NCBI RefSeq assembly: GCF_000758685.1
Contig: NZ_CP009286.1
Coordinates: forward strand, 1,146,501 to 1,210,500
Length of the DNA stretch: 64,000 bases
Origin: Paenibacillus stellifer
GTDB taxonomy: Bacteria; Bacillota; Bacilli; Paenibacillales; Paenibacillaceae
Direction: 5' to 3'
Positions 43,828 to 52,671 of the stretch are shown piece after piece. The position numbers and the translations under genes are program-made. Numbering within the stretch: the first letter of the stretch is position 1; each line of letters starts with the position of its first letter. Below the pieces are notes generated by a model that saw only the letters and a list, made by a program, of their open reading frames with translations, was not told where the DNA came from and ran no database searches.

Positions 43828-45174
43828 ATGATAAGCGGGCACCGGGCTTCAAAACTTTATGCTTTGCCGTACGGAATGCTGTTTCTTCTGTCGGCTTTGT
43901 TTCTCGGAATGGCGGCAATCTACATGCCGGCTCTTGCGGTATTGGCCGTCGGTCTGCTTCTATTCGTTGTCGTCTCTCTGACCCGGCCGGATACGATCAG
44001 CTATTTTGTCATTTTGACAACGGCGGTATCCATCAACTTTCTGTATTACGGCAGCCCGTTCGGGATCGAGATTCTGTCTCTATACAAGCTGGGAATGCTG
44101 ATTCTGCTTATCCCGTGCATTCTGGTGAACGGGTTGCGATTCAAGCTCAGCTATCCGTTGTGGGCCTTGGTCGCGATGACGTTCATGACGTTCAGCTTCT
44201 CCATCTGGGAGCCCCAGATGACTGCACAGATTGCGGTCAAGGCATTCATCGGACTATCTCTGCCGTTCGTATTCCTCCTGATCAACTGGAAGAAGGAAGT
44301 GGCCCAGCGGCATATTAGACTGATCTGTCTGCTGCCCTCGCTTAGCCTGCTGATTGGCGTTCTGCTTCAGGTGGCGCATCTTCATTCCATGGTCAATGTG
44401 GAGTTCACGGGCGCGATCCGGCTTCAAGGGGCGAACATTCCGCCTCACCTGGCGATGCTGGCCTTCATCGGAACGGCCATTCCGTTCATCGAGCTAAGAC
44501 GGGGAACCGGGAATGTGAAGTTCTACTATACCGTGCTCGGCATCAACTTTCTGACGCTGGTCGCTACGGGTACCCGGGGTCCGCTGCTCGCGCTGGTACC
44601 GATGCTGCTGTATTACTTCTTTGATATTTTCCGGCGCTATCTGAAAGGCAAGACACGCTATATCATTCCGATTCTGTGTTCGATTGCGGTAATCGCCGGC
44701 GGCGTGTACTCGCAATGGGATAATTTCGAGAAACGCTCATTTGAAAGACAAACCGGCGAAGGCATCGACTTATCGGGACGCTCGGAAGCCTGGGCCTTCT
44801 TCCTGGAGAAAGCTTCGGGTTCGCCGGTGGCGGGAAGAGGCATCGGCGCCGTCACAGTGGCTAACGACGGCACGTTGTACGAGGGCTTTGTGGTTCCCCA
44901 CAATGAATATATCCGCTTCTATTACGACGGCGGGTATGTCGGTTCCGTACTTCTCTGGGCGGCTCTGCTTGCCGTGTTCCTTCTGGTCGCCAAAGCGCTA
45001 ACGCCGCCGGTAAGGAAATATTATCTGCTCTTCCTTTTAGGATTTCTGATTTATTCGTTTTCTGATAACACGCTGTCGACGGTCCAATTCATTATTCCGT
45101 TCTGTTGGTACCTGAACTGCCTGTATCGTGCTTCGCAGCCAACCGATTCCCCACAAAAAGAAGTGATACGATGA
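43828..45174 (+). CDS. Wzy-like polymerase / O-antigen ligase family protein
   Basis: A 448-residue protein with about 11 membrane helices. ATGTRGPLLALVP and the extracellular loop with VVPHNEYIRFYYDGG match the Wzy_C / O-antigen ligase family; the Arg and His in these loops are usually needed for transfer. It probably polymerises repeat units on the outer face. The gene overlaps the next by four bases. Confidence 0.88.
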   Translation: MISGHRASKLYALPYGMLFLLSALFLGMAAIYMPALAVLAVGLLLFVVVSLTRPDTISYFVILTTAVSINFLYYGSPFGIEILSLYKLGMLILLIPCILVNGLRFKLSYPLWALVAMTFMTFSFSIWEPQMTAQIAVKAFIGLSLPFVFLLINWKKEVAQRHIRLICLLPSLSLLIGVLLQVAHLHSMVNVEFTGAIRLQGANIPPHLAMLAFIGTAIPFIELRRGTGNVKFYYTVLGINFLTLVATGTRGPLLALVPMLLYYFFDIFRRYLKGKTRYIIPILCSIAVIAGGVYSQWDNFEKRSFERQTGEGIDLSGRSEAWAFFLEKASGSPVAGRGIGAVTVANDGTLYEGFVVPHNEYIRFYYDGGYVGSVLLWAALLAVFLLVAKALTPPVRKYYLLFLLGFLIYSFSDNTLSTVQFIIPFCWYLNCLYRASQPTDSPQKEVIR

Positions 45175-45944
45175 ATCAAGTGAACATGTTCGATGTCAAT
45201 TTTAACAATTATGATTTCATGGATCTGCTGGAGTATATCGATACAACAATCCGGGAGAGAAATCATTCCTACATTCTGACCTGCAATGTGGATCATGTGA
45301 TCAAGCTGCGCAAGGACAAGGAATTCAGGACAGTCTACTCGGAGGCAGGCGCAGTCGTTGCGGATGGCATGCCGTTGATCTGGGCTTCCAAGATGCTGGG
45401 CAAGCCGCTTAAGCAGAAGGTATCCGGGGCCGACCTGTTCAACAGGCTCGGCAACGCATTCCAGCAGAGGAAGTACCGGCTGTTCTTCCTCGGTTCCGCC
45501 GAGGGAGTACCGGAACGGGCGACGGCGAATTTGAAGGCAGCTTATCCGGACATCAACGTCGTGGGCTGTTATTCTCCGTCCTATGGCTTCGAGAATAACG
45601 AGGAGGAGAACAAGCGGATCATCGGCATGCTGAATGAGACCCGCCCCGACATCGTATTTGTCGGCGTGGGCGCGCCGAAGCAGGAGAAATGGATTTATCG
45701 CCATTATTTGTCCTATCGCGCACCCATCTCGATCGGAGTCGGAGCAACCTTTGATTTCCTCTCGGGCTCGGTCAAACGGGCACCGGATTTCATGCAGAGA
45801 AGCGGTCTGGAGTGGTTCTGGCGGCTTAGCCAAGAGCCAGGAAGATTGTGGAAGAGATACTTGGTTGACGATGCCCAATTCCTGCTTCTTCTGCTGAAGG
45901 AGCTGCGCAAGCGGGACAAAGCGAACGGACCGAGCCTTGAATAA
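45171..45944 (+). CDS. WecG/TagA/CpsF-family glycosyltransferase (GT26)
   Basis: A 257-residue protein with the family pattern: SYILTCNVDHVIKLRKD, ADGMPLIW, RLFFLGSAEGV, and VGVGAPKQEKWI. Members transfer N-acetylmannosamine or other sugars to lipid-linked acceptors. Start 45171 is set by the ATGA overlap with the preceding gene; a longer frame would begin inside that gene. Confidence 0.94.
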   Translation: MNQVNMFDVNFNNYDFMDLLEYIDTTIRERNHSYILTCNVDHVIKLRKDKEFRTVYSEAGAVVADGMPLIWASKMLGKPLKQKVSGADLFNRLGNAFQQRKYRLFFLGSAEGVPERATANLKAAYPDINVVGCYSPSYGFENNEEENKRIIGMLNETRPDIVFVGVGAPKQEKWIYRHYLSYRAPISIGVGATFDFLSGSVKRAPDFMQRSGLEWFWRLSQEPGRLWKRYLVDDAQFLLLLLKELRKRDKANGPSLE

Positions 45945-45980
45945 TGGGCTCTTCCGCCAGGAACAGGAGGTGTATGGGTC

Positions 45981-47504
45981 ATGACGAGCCGCTCTTCGGG
46001 TCAAACCGGCTATCCGCTGATTGGAAATATACGTACTCTGGCAACTGCCGGAATTTTCCTGGCAGGCTGTACGATTCTACCCCTGATGATCGGTTACGTC
46101 AGCGCCAAGCTGAGCTCGGCGAACAGCCTGCAGCTGGCCCTGGTGGCGGCGCTGCTGTTCCCGGCGTTCCTGCTGGCTCTGTTAAGACCCCGGCAGCTCG
46201 TCGCCTACACTCTCCTGGTCTGGGCGATCGCCCCGGAGCTTCGCCGGATTGCAGACTGGAGCGTCGGCGCTTACCATTCGGTATCGCTCCTCAGTCTGGC
46301 CCCGCTCCTTGCGGGCGCCACGGTCGCCATTCCGGTCATGCGGGAGATACATAAGCTCCAGCGTCCCTGGATGAGGCTGATTCTGCTCTTCGCGCTTCCT
46401 CTGGGCTACGCCACACTGATCGGGCTTGCCAAGAACGGCGTCGGCTCGGTCTACGATTTGATGAATTACCTGGTTCCGCTGCTCCTGCTGCCCTATTTTG
46501 CAATAACGCCATTTACGGCGCAGGATACAGACCGGCTGCTTCGCTCATACGCCGCAGTTGCAGTGTTGGTTGCAGCCTATGGAATCGTGCAGTATACGAC
46601 GATGCCGCCATGGGACGCCTTCTGGATGCAGAATGCGGGCATGAACTCCATCGGCAGTCCAAAGCCGCTTGAGGTTCGGGTGTTCTCCACGCTGAACTCG
46701 CCGGGTCCGGCCGCGACCTTTCTGGTGTTCGCGCTTGTTCCGATGATCCTGGAGAAGAAATGGCGGGGCATCTTCGGCTGGGTCGGCGTCCTGCTCGTGG
46801 TGGTCTGTCTGCTCACTACTCTGGTCCGGGCCGCTTGGTTGATTCTGCTCGTAATGCTGCTGGCTTACATCGCTTCCTCTTCCTCTAAGGGCAAGTGGAA
46901 GACGCTGATTCAGCTGCTCTTCGTCGCAATGGCGCTGTACTGGATCGTGCCGAAGCTTCCGGGAGCGGAAGTGCTGACGGCGCGGATGGAGACATTCTCC
47001 TCAATTCAGGAGGACCGCTCCTATAACGACCGGCTCAACCTGTTGGGGAATATGCTTCCCGTTATCAAGTCCAATCCGGTCGGCCAGGGCATCGGCAGTG
47101 TCGGACAGAGCACCAAGCTGGGCAACGGAGGCGAGCTTGGTGAGTACGGAATCATGGACAACGGATTTATCGCACTGATGCTGACCTTCGGTGCCCCGGG
47201 CGTGCTGCTGTTCTCCCTCGCTCTGGGCGTTGTAATCAAACAGATTGTCGGAAGAATCCTGGGCCCGGTTCCGCTGAAGCCATACGCCAGGCTGGCACTA
47301 GCGTCATGGATGGGCGTGGTGATCGGACTTGTGTCGGATAACGGGTTCTCCGGAATCAAGGCTTACCTCGTCTGGATGCTGATCGCCATCGGCCTTGGGG
47401 TGAGAGAAATGCGGGAGGAGCAGCGCAGGACACCGGACAGAGAGGCATACAATCGAGCTGAAGCCCGCCACTGGGCGGCTCCAGAGCCCGGTCCCGATGG
47501 CTAG
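45981..47504 (+). CDS. Second O-antigen ligase/polymerase-like membrane protein
   Basis: A 507-residue protein with about 12 helices. FSTLNSPGPAATFLVFAL and TLVRAAWLILLVMLL resemble the Wzy_C family, as does the loop with SNPVGQGIGSVGQS. It differs clearly from the first polymerase-like gene. It might be the true polymerase, a ligase attaching chains to the wall, or act with the other. The C-terminal 30 residues are cytoplasmic and charged. Confidence 0.82.
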   Translation: MTSRSSGQTGYPLIGNIRTLATAGIFLAGCTILPLMIGYVSAKLSSANSLQLALVAALLFPAFLLALLRPRQLVAYTLLVWAIAPELRRIADWSVGAYHSVSLLSLAPLLAGATVAIPVMREIHKLQRPWMRLILLFALPLGYATLIGLAKNGVGSVYDLMNYLVPLLLLPYFAITPFTAQDTDRLLRSYAAVAVLVAAYGIVQYTTMPPWDAFWMQNAGMNSIGSPKPLEVRVFSTLNSPGPAATFLVFALVPMILEKKWRGIFGWVGVLLVVVCLLTTLVRAAWLILLVMLLAYIASSSSKGKWKTLIQLLFVAMALYWIVPKLPGAEVLTARMETFSSIQEDRSYNDRLNLLGNMLPVIKSNPVGQGIGSVGQSTKLGNGGELGEYGIMDNGFIALMLTFGAPGVLLFSLALGVVIKQIVGRILGPVPLKPYARLALASWMGVVIGLVSDNGFSGIKAYLVWMLIAIGLGVREMREEQRRTPDREAYNRAEARHWAAPEPGPDG

Positions 47505-47592
47505 GGCAACAGGCGGCCGGAAGACGATGATGAATTCCTATATGTAGAGATCAACAATGGATGGGAACGGTTAGAAAAAGGAGGAGACCAGC

Positions 47593-47817
47593 ATGTATTC
47601 ATTGACTAGCGAGCTTGCCGGTTCAATCCGCGGCCTGGCGCCGGCATTCCGAACCGCCGGAGAGATCAAGGCCGAAGCGGGAGACGAAGAAGACAAACAG
47701 TATTCCCCGGATCATGTGAGAATTCATGGTCGGCTTCAAGTTCTGCGGTTACTGCGGGAAACACAAGCCAGCCGGATGAACCAAGAGAGGGAGAGAGGAG
47801 GAAGAAGCAATGCCTGA
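47593..47817 (+). CDS. Small hypothetical protein (74 aa) in the exopolysaccharide operon
   Basis: A 74-residue charged protein without membrane helices. I do not recognise a family. Support for a real gene comes from the strong AAGGAGGAG site at good distance and from the eight-base overlap of its end with the next glycosyltransferase start (ATGCCTGA). It may be a small regulator, or serve only to couple translation. Confidence 0.55.
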   Translation: MYSLTSELAGSIRGLAPAFRTAGEIKAEAGDEEDKQYSPDHVRIHGRLQVLRLLRETQASRMNQERERGGRSNA

Positions 47818-49024
47818 TAATGGCGGACTGAACATTATGGCGACAGGCCTGAGCTGGCCTTCGGTACAGCCCGGAGGGCTTAATACGTATTTTAAATCCG
47901 TCTGCGAGCAGCTTTCTTCCCAGAACCGGGTACACGCCCTGATCTGCAGCAACGATCAGCCCGATACTCCCGACAGTCTCATTATTCACAATGCGGGCGA
48001 CCCCAAGCAGTCCATTTGGAAGCGAAAGGATGCCTTTCAGCGAAAAGCGGCGGAGCTGATGGATCGCGGCGAAATCGACATTCTGTACTCCCATTTCGCA
48101 CCGTACGGTGTAGGGCCCGCTGTCGAAGCGAAGAAGCGCGGCATTCCCGTCGTTACGACCTTCCACGGACCTTGGAACGAAGAGATGAAAATCGAGGGAC
48201 AGGGAATCAAGCATCAGGTCAAGACGGCGATCGCCAAGTCGATTGAGCGCAAGGCTTACCGGCTCTCGGATACGTTCATCGTCCTCAGCGAAACCTTCCG
48301 CGATATTCTCCATTCCCTTCACGGTATTCCGCTTCATAAGATCATGGTCATTCCGGGGGCGGCCAACGTTGACCGCTTCACACCGGCAAGCAACCGGCTT
48401 GCGGTGCGCCGGATGCTGAATCTCCCTGAGGGAGCGACCACGGTCCTCACGGTCCGCAGACTCGTGAACCGTATGGGACTCCTCCAGCTTCTTGAAGCGT
48501 GGCGTACCGTATCGGAACAATTCCCGAATTCCATTCTCCTGATCGGCGGCAAAGGACCGCTTCGCGGCGAGCTGGAAGCCAAAATCGCCGATTACGGATT
48601 AACGAACAAAGTCCGGCTGCTCGGTTACATTCCCGATCACCAGCTGGCCTCATATTATCAGGCGGCGGATCTGTTCGTCGTTCCCTCCCAGGCGCTTGAA
48701 GGCTTCGGCCTCATCACCGCCGAAGCGTTGTCGAGTGGCCTGCCGGTCATGGCGACACCGATCGGCGGCAACAGGGAAATTCTGCAGAATTTCCGCCCCG
48801 AGCTGCTCTTTAACAGTCCCTCGGCCGAGGATATGGCTGAAGGCATCTCCCGGATACTCGGGAACCGAAGGCTTCTGCCTTCCCGGGAGGAATGCAGGGA
48901 GCATGCGCTTCAGAAGTATACCTGGCAGCATGTCGGCAATCAGGTAGAGACGGTATTCAAAGAGGCAATGGGGAAAGGAGAGACGATCAATGCTGAGAGT
49001 GGCGTATATCGATCACACGGCTAG
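47810..49024 (+). CDS. Glycosyltransferase family 4
   Basis: A 404-residue GT-B enzyme. GGLNTYFKSVCEQL is the N-terminal acceptor region, VVTTFHGPW the middle, and the C-terminal donor site has EGFGLITAEALSSGLPVMATPIGG with the EX7E Glu pair. It retains stereochemistry at the sugar. It overlaps the next gene by 35 bases. Confidence 0.92.
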   Translation: MPDNGGLNIMATGLSWPSVQPGGLNTYFKSVCEQLSSQNRVHALICSNDQPDTPDSLIIHNAGDPKQSIWKRKDAFQRKAAELMDRGEIDILYSHFAPYGVGPAVEAKKRGIPVVTTFHGPWNEEMKIEGQGIKHQVKTAIAKSIERKAYRLSDTFIVLSETFRDILHSLHGIPLHKIMVIPGAANVDRFTPASNRLAVRRMLNLPEGATTVLTVRRLVNRMGLLQLLEAWRTVSEQFPNSILLIGGKGPLRGELEAKIADYGLTNKVRLLGYIPDHQLASYYQAADLFVVPSQALEGFGLITAEALSSGLPVMATPIGGNREILQNFRPELLFNSPSAEDMAEGISRILGNRRLLPSREECREHALQKYTWQHVGNQVETVFKEAMGKGETINAESGVYRSHG

Positions 49025-50129
49025 ATGGAGCGGCGGGGAAGTCGCCCTGTTCAACATTCTGACCCATATTGGTGATCAGGTGAATCCGCTGGTGATTCTG
49101 GCTGAGGAAGGCGCGCTGGCGGACCGTCTGCGCGAGAAGGGAATCGACGTCCGGATCGTGCCGCTGGATGACAGCATCCGCAACCGCGGACGCAACACCG
49201 TCAACCTGGGCGCTCCGGCAGCGGCGCTGAAGCTGCTGTCTTACGGACGCAAGCTTGCCCCGATCCTGAAGGAGGAGCATGTAGCCTGCGTTCACACCAA
49301 TTCCCTGAAATCAGCTCTGTACGGCACTGTTGCCGCCAAGTCAGCAGGTGTTCCGCTGATCTGGCATATTCGCGACCACATCGGCGCGCCTTATCTGAAG
49401 CCGGTTGTCGCGAAAGGCATCCGGCTCATGTCGCGTTATATCCCGAGCGGCGTTATCGCCAATTCGAAATCAACACTCAACGCGCTTGAGCTGCCCCGTT
49501 CCAAGAAGACGCTCGTTGTCTACTCCGCCTTCGCCAAGGCAATCGCCGCCTCGGCCTCCCGGAAGGAGCAGAAGGATTTCAACGTGCTTCTGGTCGGCCG
49601 GCTGGCCGAATGGAAAGGCCAGCATATTTTGCTGGAAGCAGCCAAAATGCTGAAGAGCAACAGCCGCATCAAGTTCTGGCTGGCGGGCGACGCACTCTTC
49701 GGCGAAGACGAATACAAGAAGCGGCTCGTGTCTACGATCGACCGCGAAGGATTATCCAATGTCAGCCTGCTCGGACATGTCGAAGACATTCAGGGGCTGA
49801 TGCAGCAGGCGGATTTGCTGGTGCATACCTCCATAACACCGGAGCCTTTCGGCCAGGTAATTGTGGAAGGCATGGCCGCGGGACTTCCGGTTATCGCCTC
49901 GAACGAAGGCGGACCTGTCGAGATCGTCGTTCAGAATGAGACCGGACTGCTCATCCAGCCGGGTGACTCCGCCGTTCTGGCCGAAGCCATCAGCTGGATG
50001 CTGGAGCACCCGGAGGAAAGAGAAATGATGGCGGAGGCAGGCATCAAACGGGTCAAGGAGCATTTTGTAATCGAGAACACGGTAAAAGATATCGTAGCTT
50101 ACTATAAAGGCCTGCTGGCAGGCGCCTAA
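48990..50129 (+). CDS. Glycosyltransferase family 4
   Basis: A 379-residue GT-B enzyme. It opens with RVAYIDHTARWSGGEVALFN and has LLVGRLAEWKGQHILLEAA and the EX7E site in PEPFGQVIVEGMAAGLPVIA. It lies between two other family 4 enzymes in the operon. The ATG is preceded by GGGGAAAGGAGAG. Confidence 0.92.
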   Translation: MLRVAYIDHTARWSGGEVALFNILTHIGDQVNPLVILAEEGALADRLREKGIDVRIVPLDDSIRNRGRNTVNLGAPAAALKLLSYGRKLAPILKEEHVACVHTNSLKSALYGTVAAKSAGVPLIWHIRDHIGAPYLKPVVAKGIRLMSRYIPSGVIANSKSTLNALELPRSKKTLVVYSAFAKAIAASASRKEQKDFNVLLVGRLAEWKGQHILLEAAKMLKSNSRIKFWLAGDALFGEDEYKKRLVSTIDREGLSNVSLLGHVEDIQGLMQQADLLVHTSITPEPFGQVIVEGMAAGLPVIASNEGGPVEIVVQNETGLLIQPGDSAVLAEAISWMLEHPEEREMMAEAGIKRVKEHFVIENTVKDIVAYYKGLLAGA

Positions 50130-50177
50130 GCGAACTGGCGAAACCAATTGCTCCATCAAACATTGAGGATGATTCAC

Positions 50178-51278
50178 ATGAAAATTGCGATAGCGCATGA
50201 TTACTTAATCCAAATGGGCGGGGCGGAGAGAGTGGTGGAGGTCTTTCACCAGATGTATCCCGAAGCTCCGATCTTCACGACGGTATTTAACGGAAGCCGC
50301 CTGACCGAGAATCTCAAAGATGCGGATATCCGGGCCTCCTGGCTGCAGAAAATTCCGGGAGTGAAGGCTAACTTTAAAGGGGTGCTGCCGCTATATCCCA
50401 TGGCTATTCGCGATCTGGATTTCCGCGGTTACGATATCGTCTTGAGTTCCAGCAGCGCGTTCATGAAGAGCATTCAGGTTCCCAAGCGCACCTTTCATCT
50501 CTGCTACTGCCATACACCGATGAGGTTCGCCTGGGATTACGACACCTATATGGAACGGCAGTCCAACTCCGGCCTGTTCAAACGGGTGCTGAAGCTCTAT
50601 ATGCAGCAGCTCAAGATGTGGGACCAGCGGACTTCCAAAAATGTGAATCAGTTCGTGGCCAACTCTTCGGTCGTCAAGAACCGTATCCGGAATTATTATC
50701 ACCGGGACGCCGACGTGATCTTCCCGCCAATCAATACGGCCCGCTTCACCAGCTCCAGCTCGATCGGCGATTATTACCTGATCGTCTCGCGGCTGGTGTC
50801 CTACAAGCGGATCGATTTGGCGGTGGAAGCCTTCAACCGCAACGGGCTGAAGCTGCTGATCGTCGGCGACGGGCCCGACCGCAAGCGTCTGGAAGGCATG
50901 GCGAAGAGCAATGTGCAGTTTCTCGGCAGGCTGGATGATGAACAGGTTACGGGGCTCATGTCCCAGTGCCGCGCTTATATTTTTCCTGGAGAAGAAGATT
51001 TCGGCATTACCCCGCTCGAAGCGAACGCCGCAGGAAGACCGGTCATCGCTTACCAGGCGGGTGGAGCGCTGGACACAATCGAGCCGTATGTCAACGGTGT
51101 CTTCTTCAAAAGGCAGGAGGTTGACGACCTGCTCCGGGCGATCGCCGAGGTGGAGTCCTACGCGTGGGACATCGGCAAAATCATGAAGCACGCGCAGAAA
51201 TTCGATGAGCAGAACTTCATCGTTCAGTTCAAACAATATGTCGAGCAGGCATATGTCAACTTTTTAAAAGGAGGATGA
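50178..51278 (+). CDS. Glycosyltransferase family 4, WbaZ/mannosyltransferase-like
   Basis: A 366-residue enzyme. MKIAIAHDYLIQMGGAERVVE and FHLCYCHTPMRFAWD are typical of mannosyl- or rhamnosyltransferases such as WbaZ. The donor site has GEEDFGITPLEANAAGRPVIA. A GDP-mannose donor would fit the ManC gene two places downstream. Start 50178 follows TGAGGATG. Confidence 0.92.
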   Translation: MKIAIAHDYLIQMGGAERVVEVFHQMYPEAPIFTTVFNGSRLTENLKDADIRASWLQKIPGVKANFKGVLPLYPMAIRDLDFRGYDIVLSSSSAFMKSIQVPKRTFHLCYCHTPMRFAWDYDTYMERQSNSGLFKRVLKLYMQQLKMWDQRTSKNVNQFVANSSVVKNRIRNYYHRDADVIFPPINTARFTSSSSIGDYYLIVSRLVSYKRIDLAVEAFNRNGLKLLIVGDGPDRKRLEGMAKSNVQFLGRLDDEQVTGLMSQCRAYIFPGEEDFGITPLEANAAGRPVIAYQAGGALDTIEPYVNGVFFKRQEVDDLLRAIAEVESYAWDIGKIMKHAQKFDEQNFIVQFKQYVEQAYVNFLKGG

Positions 51279-51282
51279 TGGT

Positions 51283-52623
51283 ATGAATCTGGCGGTAATT
51301 GGCACCGGCTATGTCGGCCTCGTATCCGGCGTATGTTTTACACTTGGGGGTAATCATGTCATCTGTGTCGACAAGGATGAAGAGAAGATAGCCAAACTGA
51401 GCCAGATGAAATCGCCCATCTATGAACCGGGCATTGAGGCGCTGATCGAACTGAATCTGAAAGAGGGAAGACTGTCGTTCTCTTCCGATCTTCAGGAGTC
51501 GGTGCGCCGCTCGGATATCGTCATCCTCGCCGTGGGCACACCGTCCCTACCGAACGGCGAAGCGAATCTTCAGTACATCGAGAGCGCAGCCGCTGAAATC
51601 GGCCGGTCCATGGAAGGCTACAAGGTTATTATGACGAAATCGACGGTGCCGGTCGGCACGAACGAGAAGATCCGGCAGATTATCGCTGCGAATACCGGAT
51701 ATCCGTTCGATATCGTGTCTGCCCCCGAGTTCCTGCGCGAAGGCTCCGCCATCCAGGATACGCTCCATCCGGACCGGATCATCATCGGTCTTGACAACCC
51801 GGTTCTGGAGCCGAGGATGCGGGAGCTGCACAAGGGCTTCACCGAGAACATTATCGTCACGGATATCCGCAGCGCCGAGATGATCAAATATGCGTCCAAC
51901 GCTTTCCTCGCGACGAAAATTTCGTTCATTAATGAAATTGCGAATATTTGCGAAAAGGTTGGCGCGGATGTGACAGAGGTGGCGGAAGGCATGGGTCTGG
52001 ACCGGAGAATCGGTACTTCTTTCCTTCAAGCAGGGATTGGATATGGAGGCTCCTGCTTCCCGAAAGACACCAAGGCGCTGATTCAAATCGCCGGCAACGT
52101 TGATTATGAATTCAAGCTGCTGAAATCCGTGGTTGAGGTTAATCAGGGGCAGCGGTTCATGATCCTCTCGAAGCTCCACGAATCGATCGGCAGCCTTCAG
52201 GGCACGTCCATCGGAATTTGGGGCCTTGCGTTCAAGCCGAACACCGATGATGTCCGGGAATCGCCGGCGCGGGAAATCGTCGAAGCGCTCGTGAAAGAGG
52301 GAGCGATTGTGAAGGTGTATGATCCGATCGCAGCGGATAATTTCCGGAAGGACTACGATCACCCTAATATCCACTGGTGCGCCGTGCCGGAAGAAGCGGC
52401 TATGGGCAGTGATGCCCTGTGTCTGCTTACCGACTGGAGCGTATTCAAAGACATCAATCTTCATCTCTTGTCCGCAGGCATGCGCAAGCCGATTCTGATC
52501 GATGGACGCAATGTCTACTCCAAAGAGCAAATCGAAGGAACCGGGCTGGAATATTTCTCGGTAGGCCGTCCCCGGATGGGCGGATTAAGCGGATTTTCAC
52601 CAAGCGTAGCGGGTGCGGTCTAA
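51283..52623 (+). CDS. ugd: UDP-glucose 6-dehydrogenase
   Basis: A 446-residue UDP-glucose/GDP-mannose dehydrogenase. The NAD fold starts with VIGTGYVGLVSG; the catalytic Cys is in GYGGSCFPKD; SAPEFLREGSA and the C-terminal WGLAFKPNTDDVRESP are present. With GalU next in the pathway, UDP-glucuronate is the likely product, which makes the polymer acidic. A GDP-mannose dehydrogenase is less likely but not excluded. It starts four bases after the preceding gene. Confidence 0.93.
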   Translation: MNLAVIGTGYVGLVSGVCFTLGGNHVICVDKDEEKIAKLSQMKSPIYEPGIEALIELNLKEGRLSFSSDLQESVRRSDIVILAVGTPSLPNGEANLQYIESAAAEIGRSMEGYKVIMTKSTVPVGTNEKIRQIIAANTGYPFDIVSAPEFLREGSAIQDTLHPDRIIIGLDNPVLEPRMRELHKGFTENIIVTDIRSAEMIKYASNAFLATKISFINEIANICEKVGADVTEVAEGMGLDRRIGTSFLQAGIGYGGSCFPKDTKALIQIAGNVDYEFKLLKSVVEVNQGQRFMILSKLHESIGSLQGTSIGIWGLAFKPNTDDVRESPAREIVEALVKEGAIVKVYDPIAADNFRKDYDHPNIHWCAVPEEAAMGSDALCLLTDWSVFKDINLHLLSAGMRKPILIDGRNVYSKEQIEGTGLEYFSVGRPRMGGLSGFSPSVAGAV

Positions 52624-52671
52624 GCGCTGCCCGCAGTCCTAAATTGACCATTTTGAGGGAGGTTACTTGTT

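Noticed and set aside
47666..48520. Minus-strand open frame of about 284 codons
   Set aside because: It is antisense to a family 4 glycosyltransferase with intact motifs.
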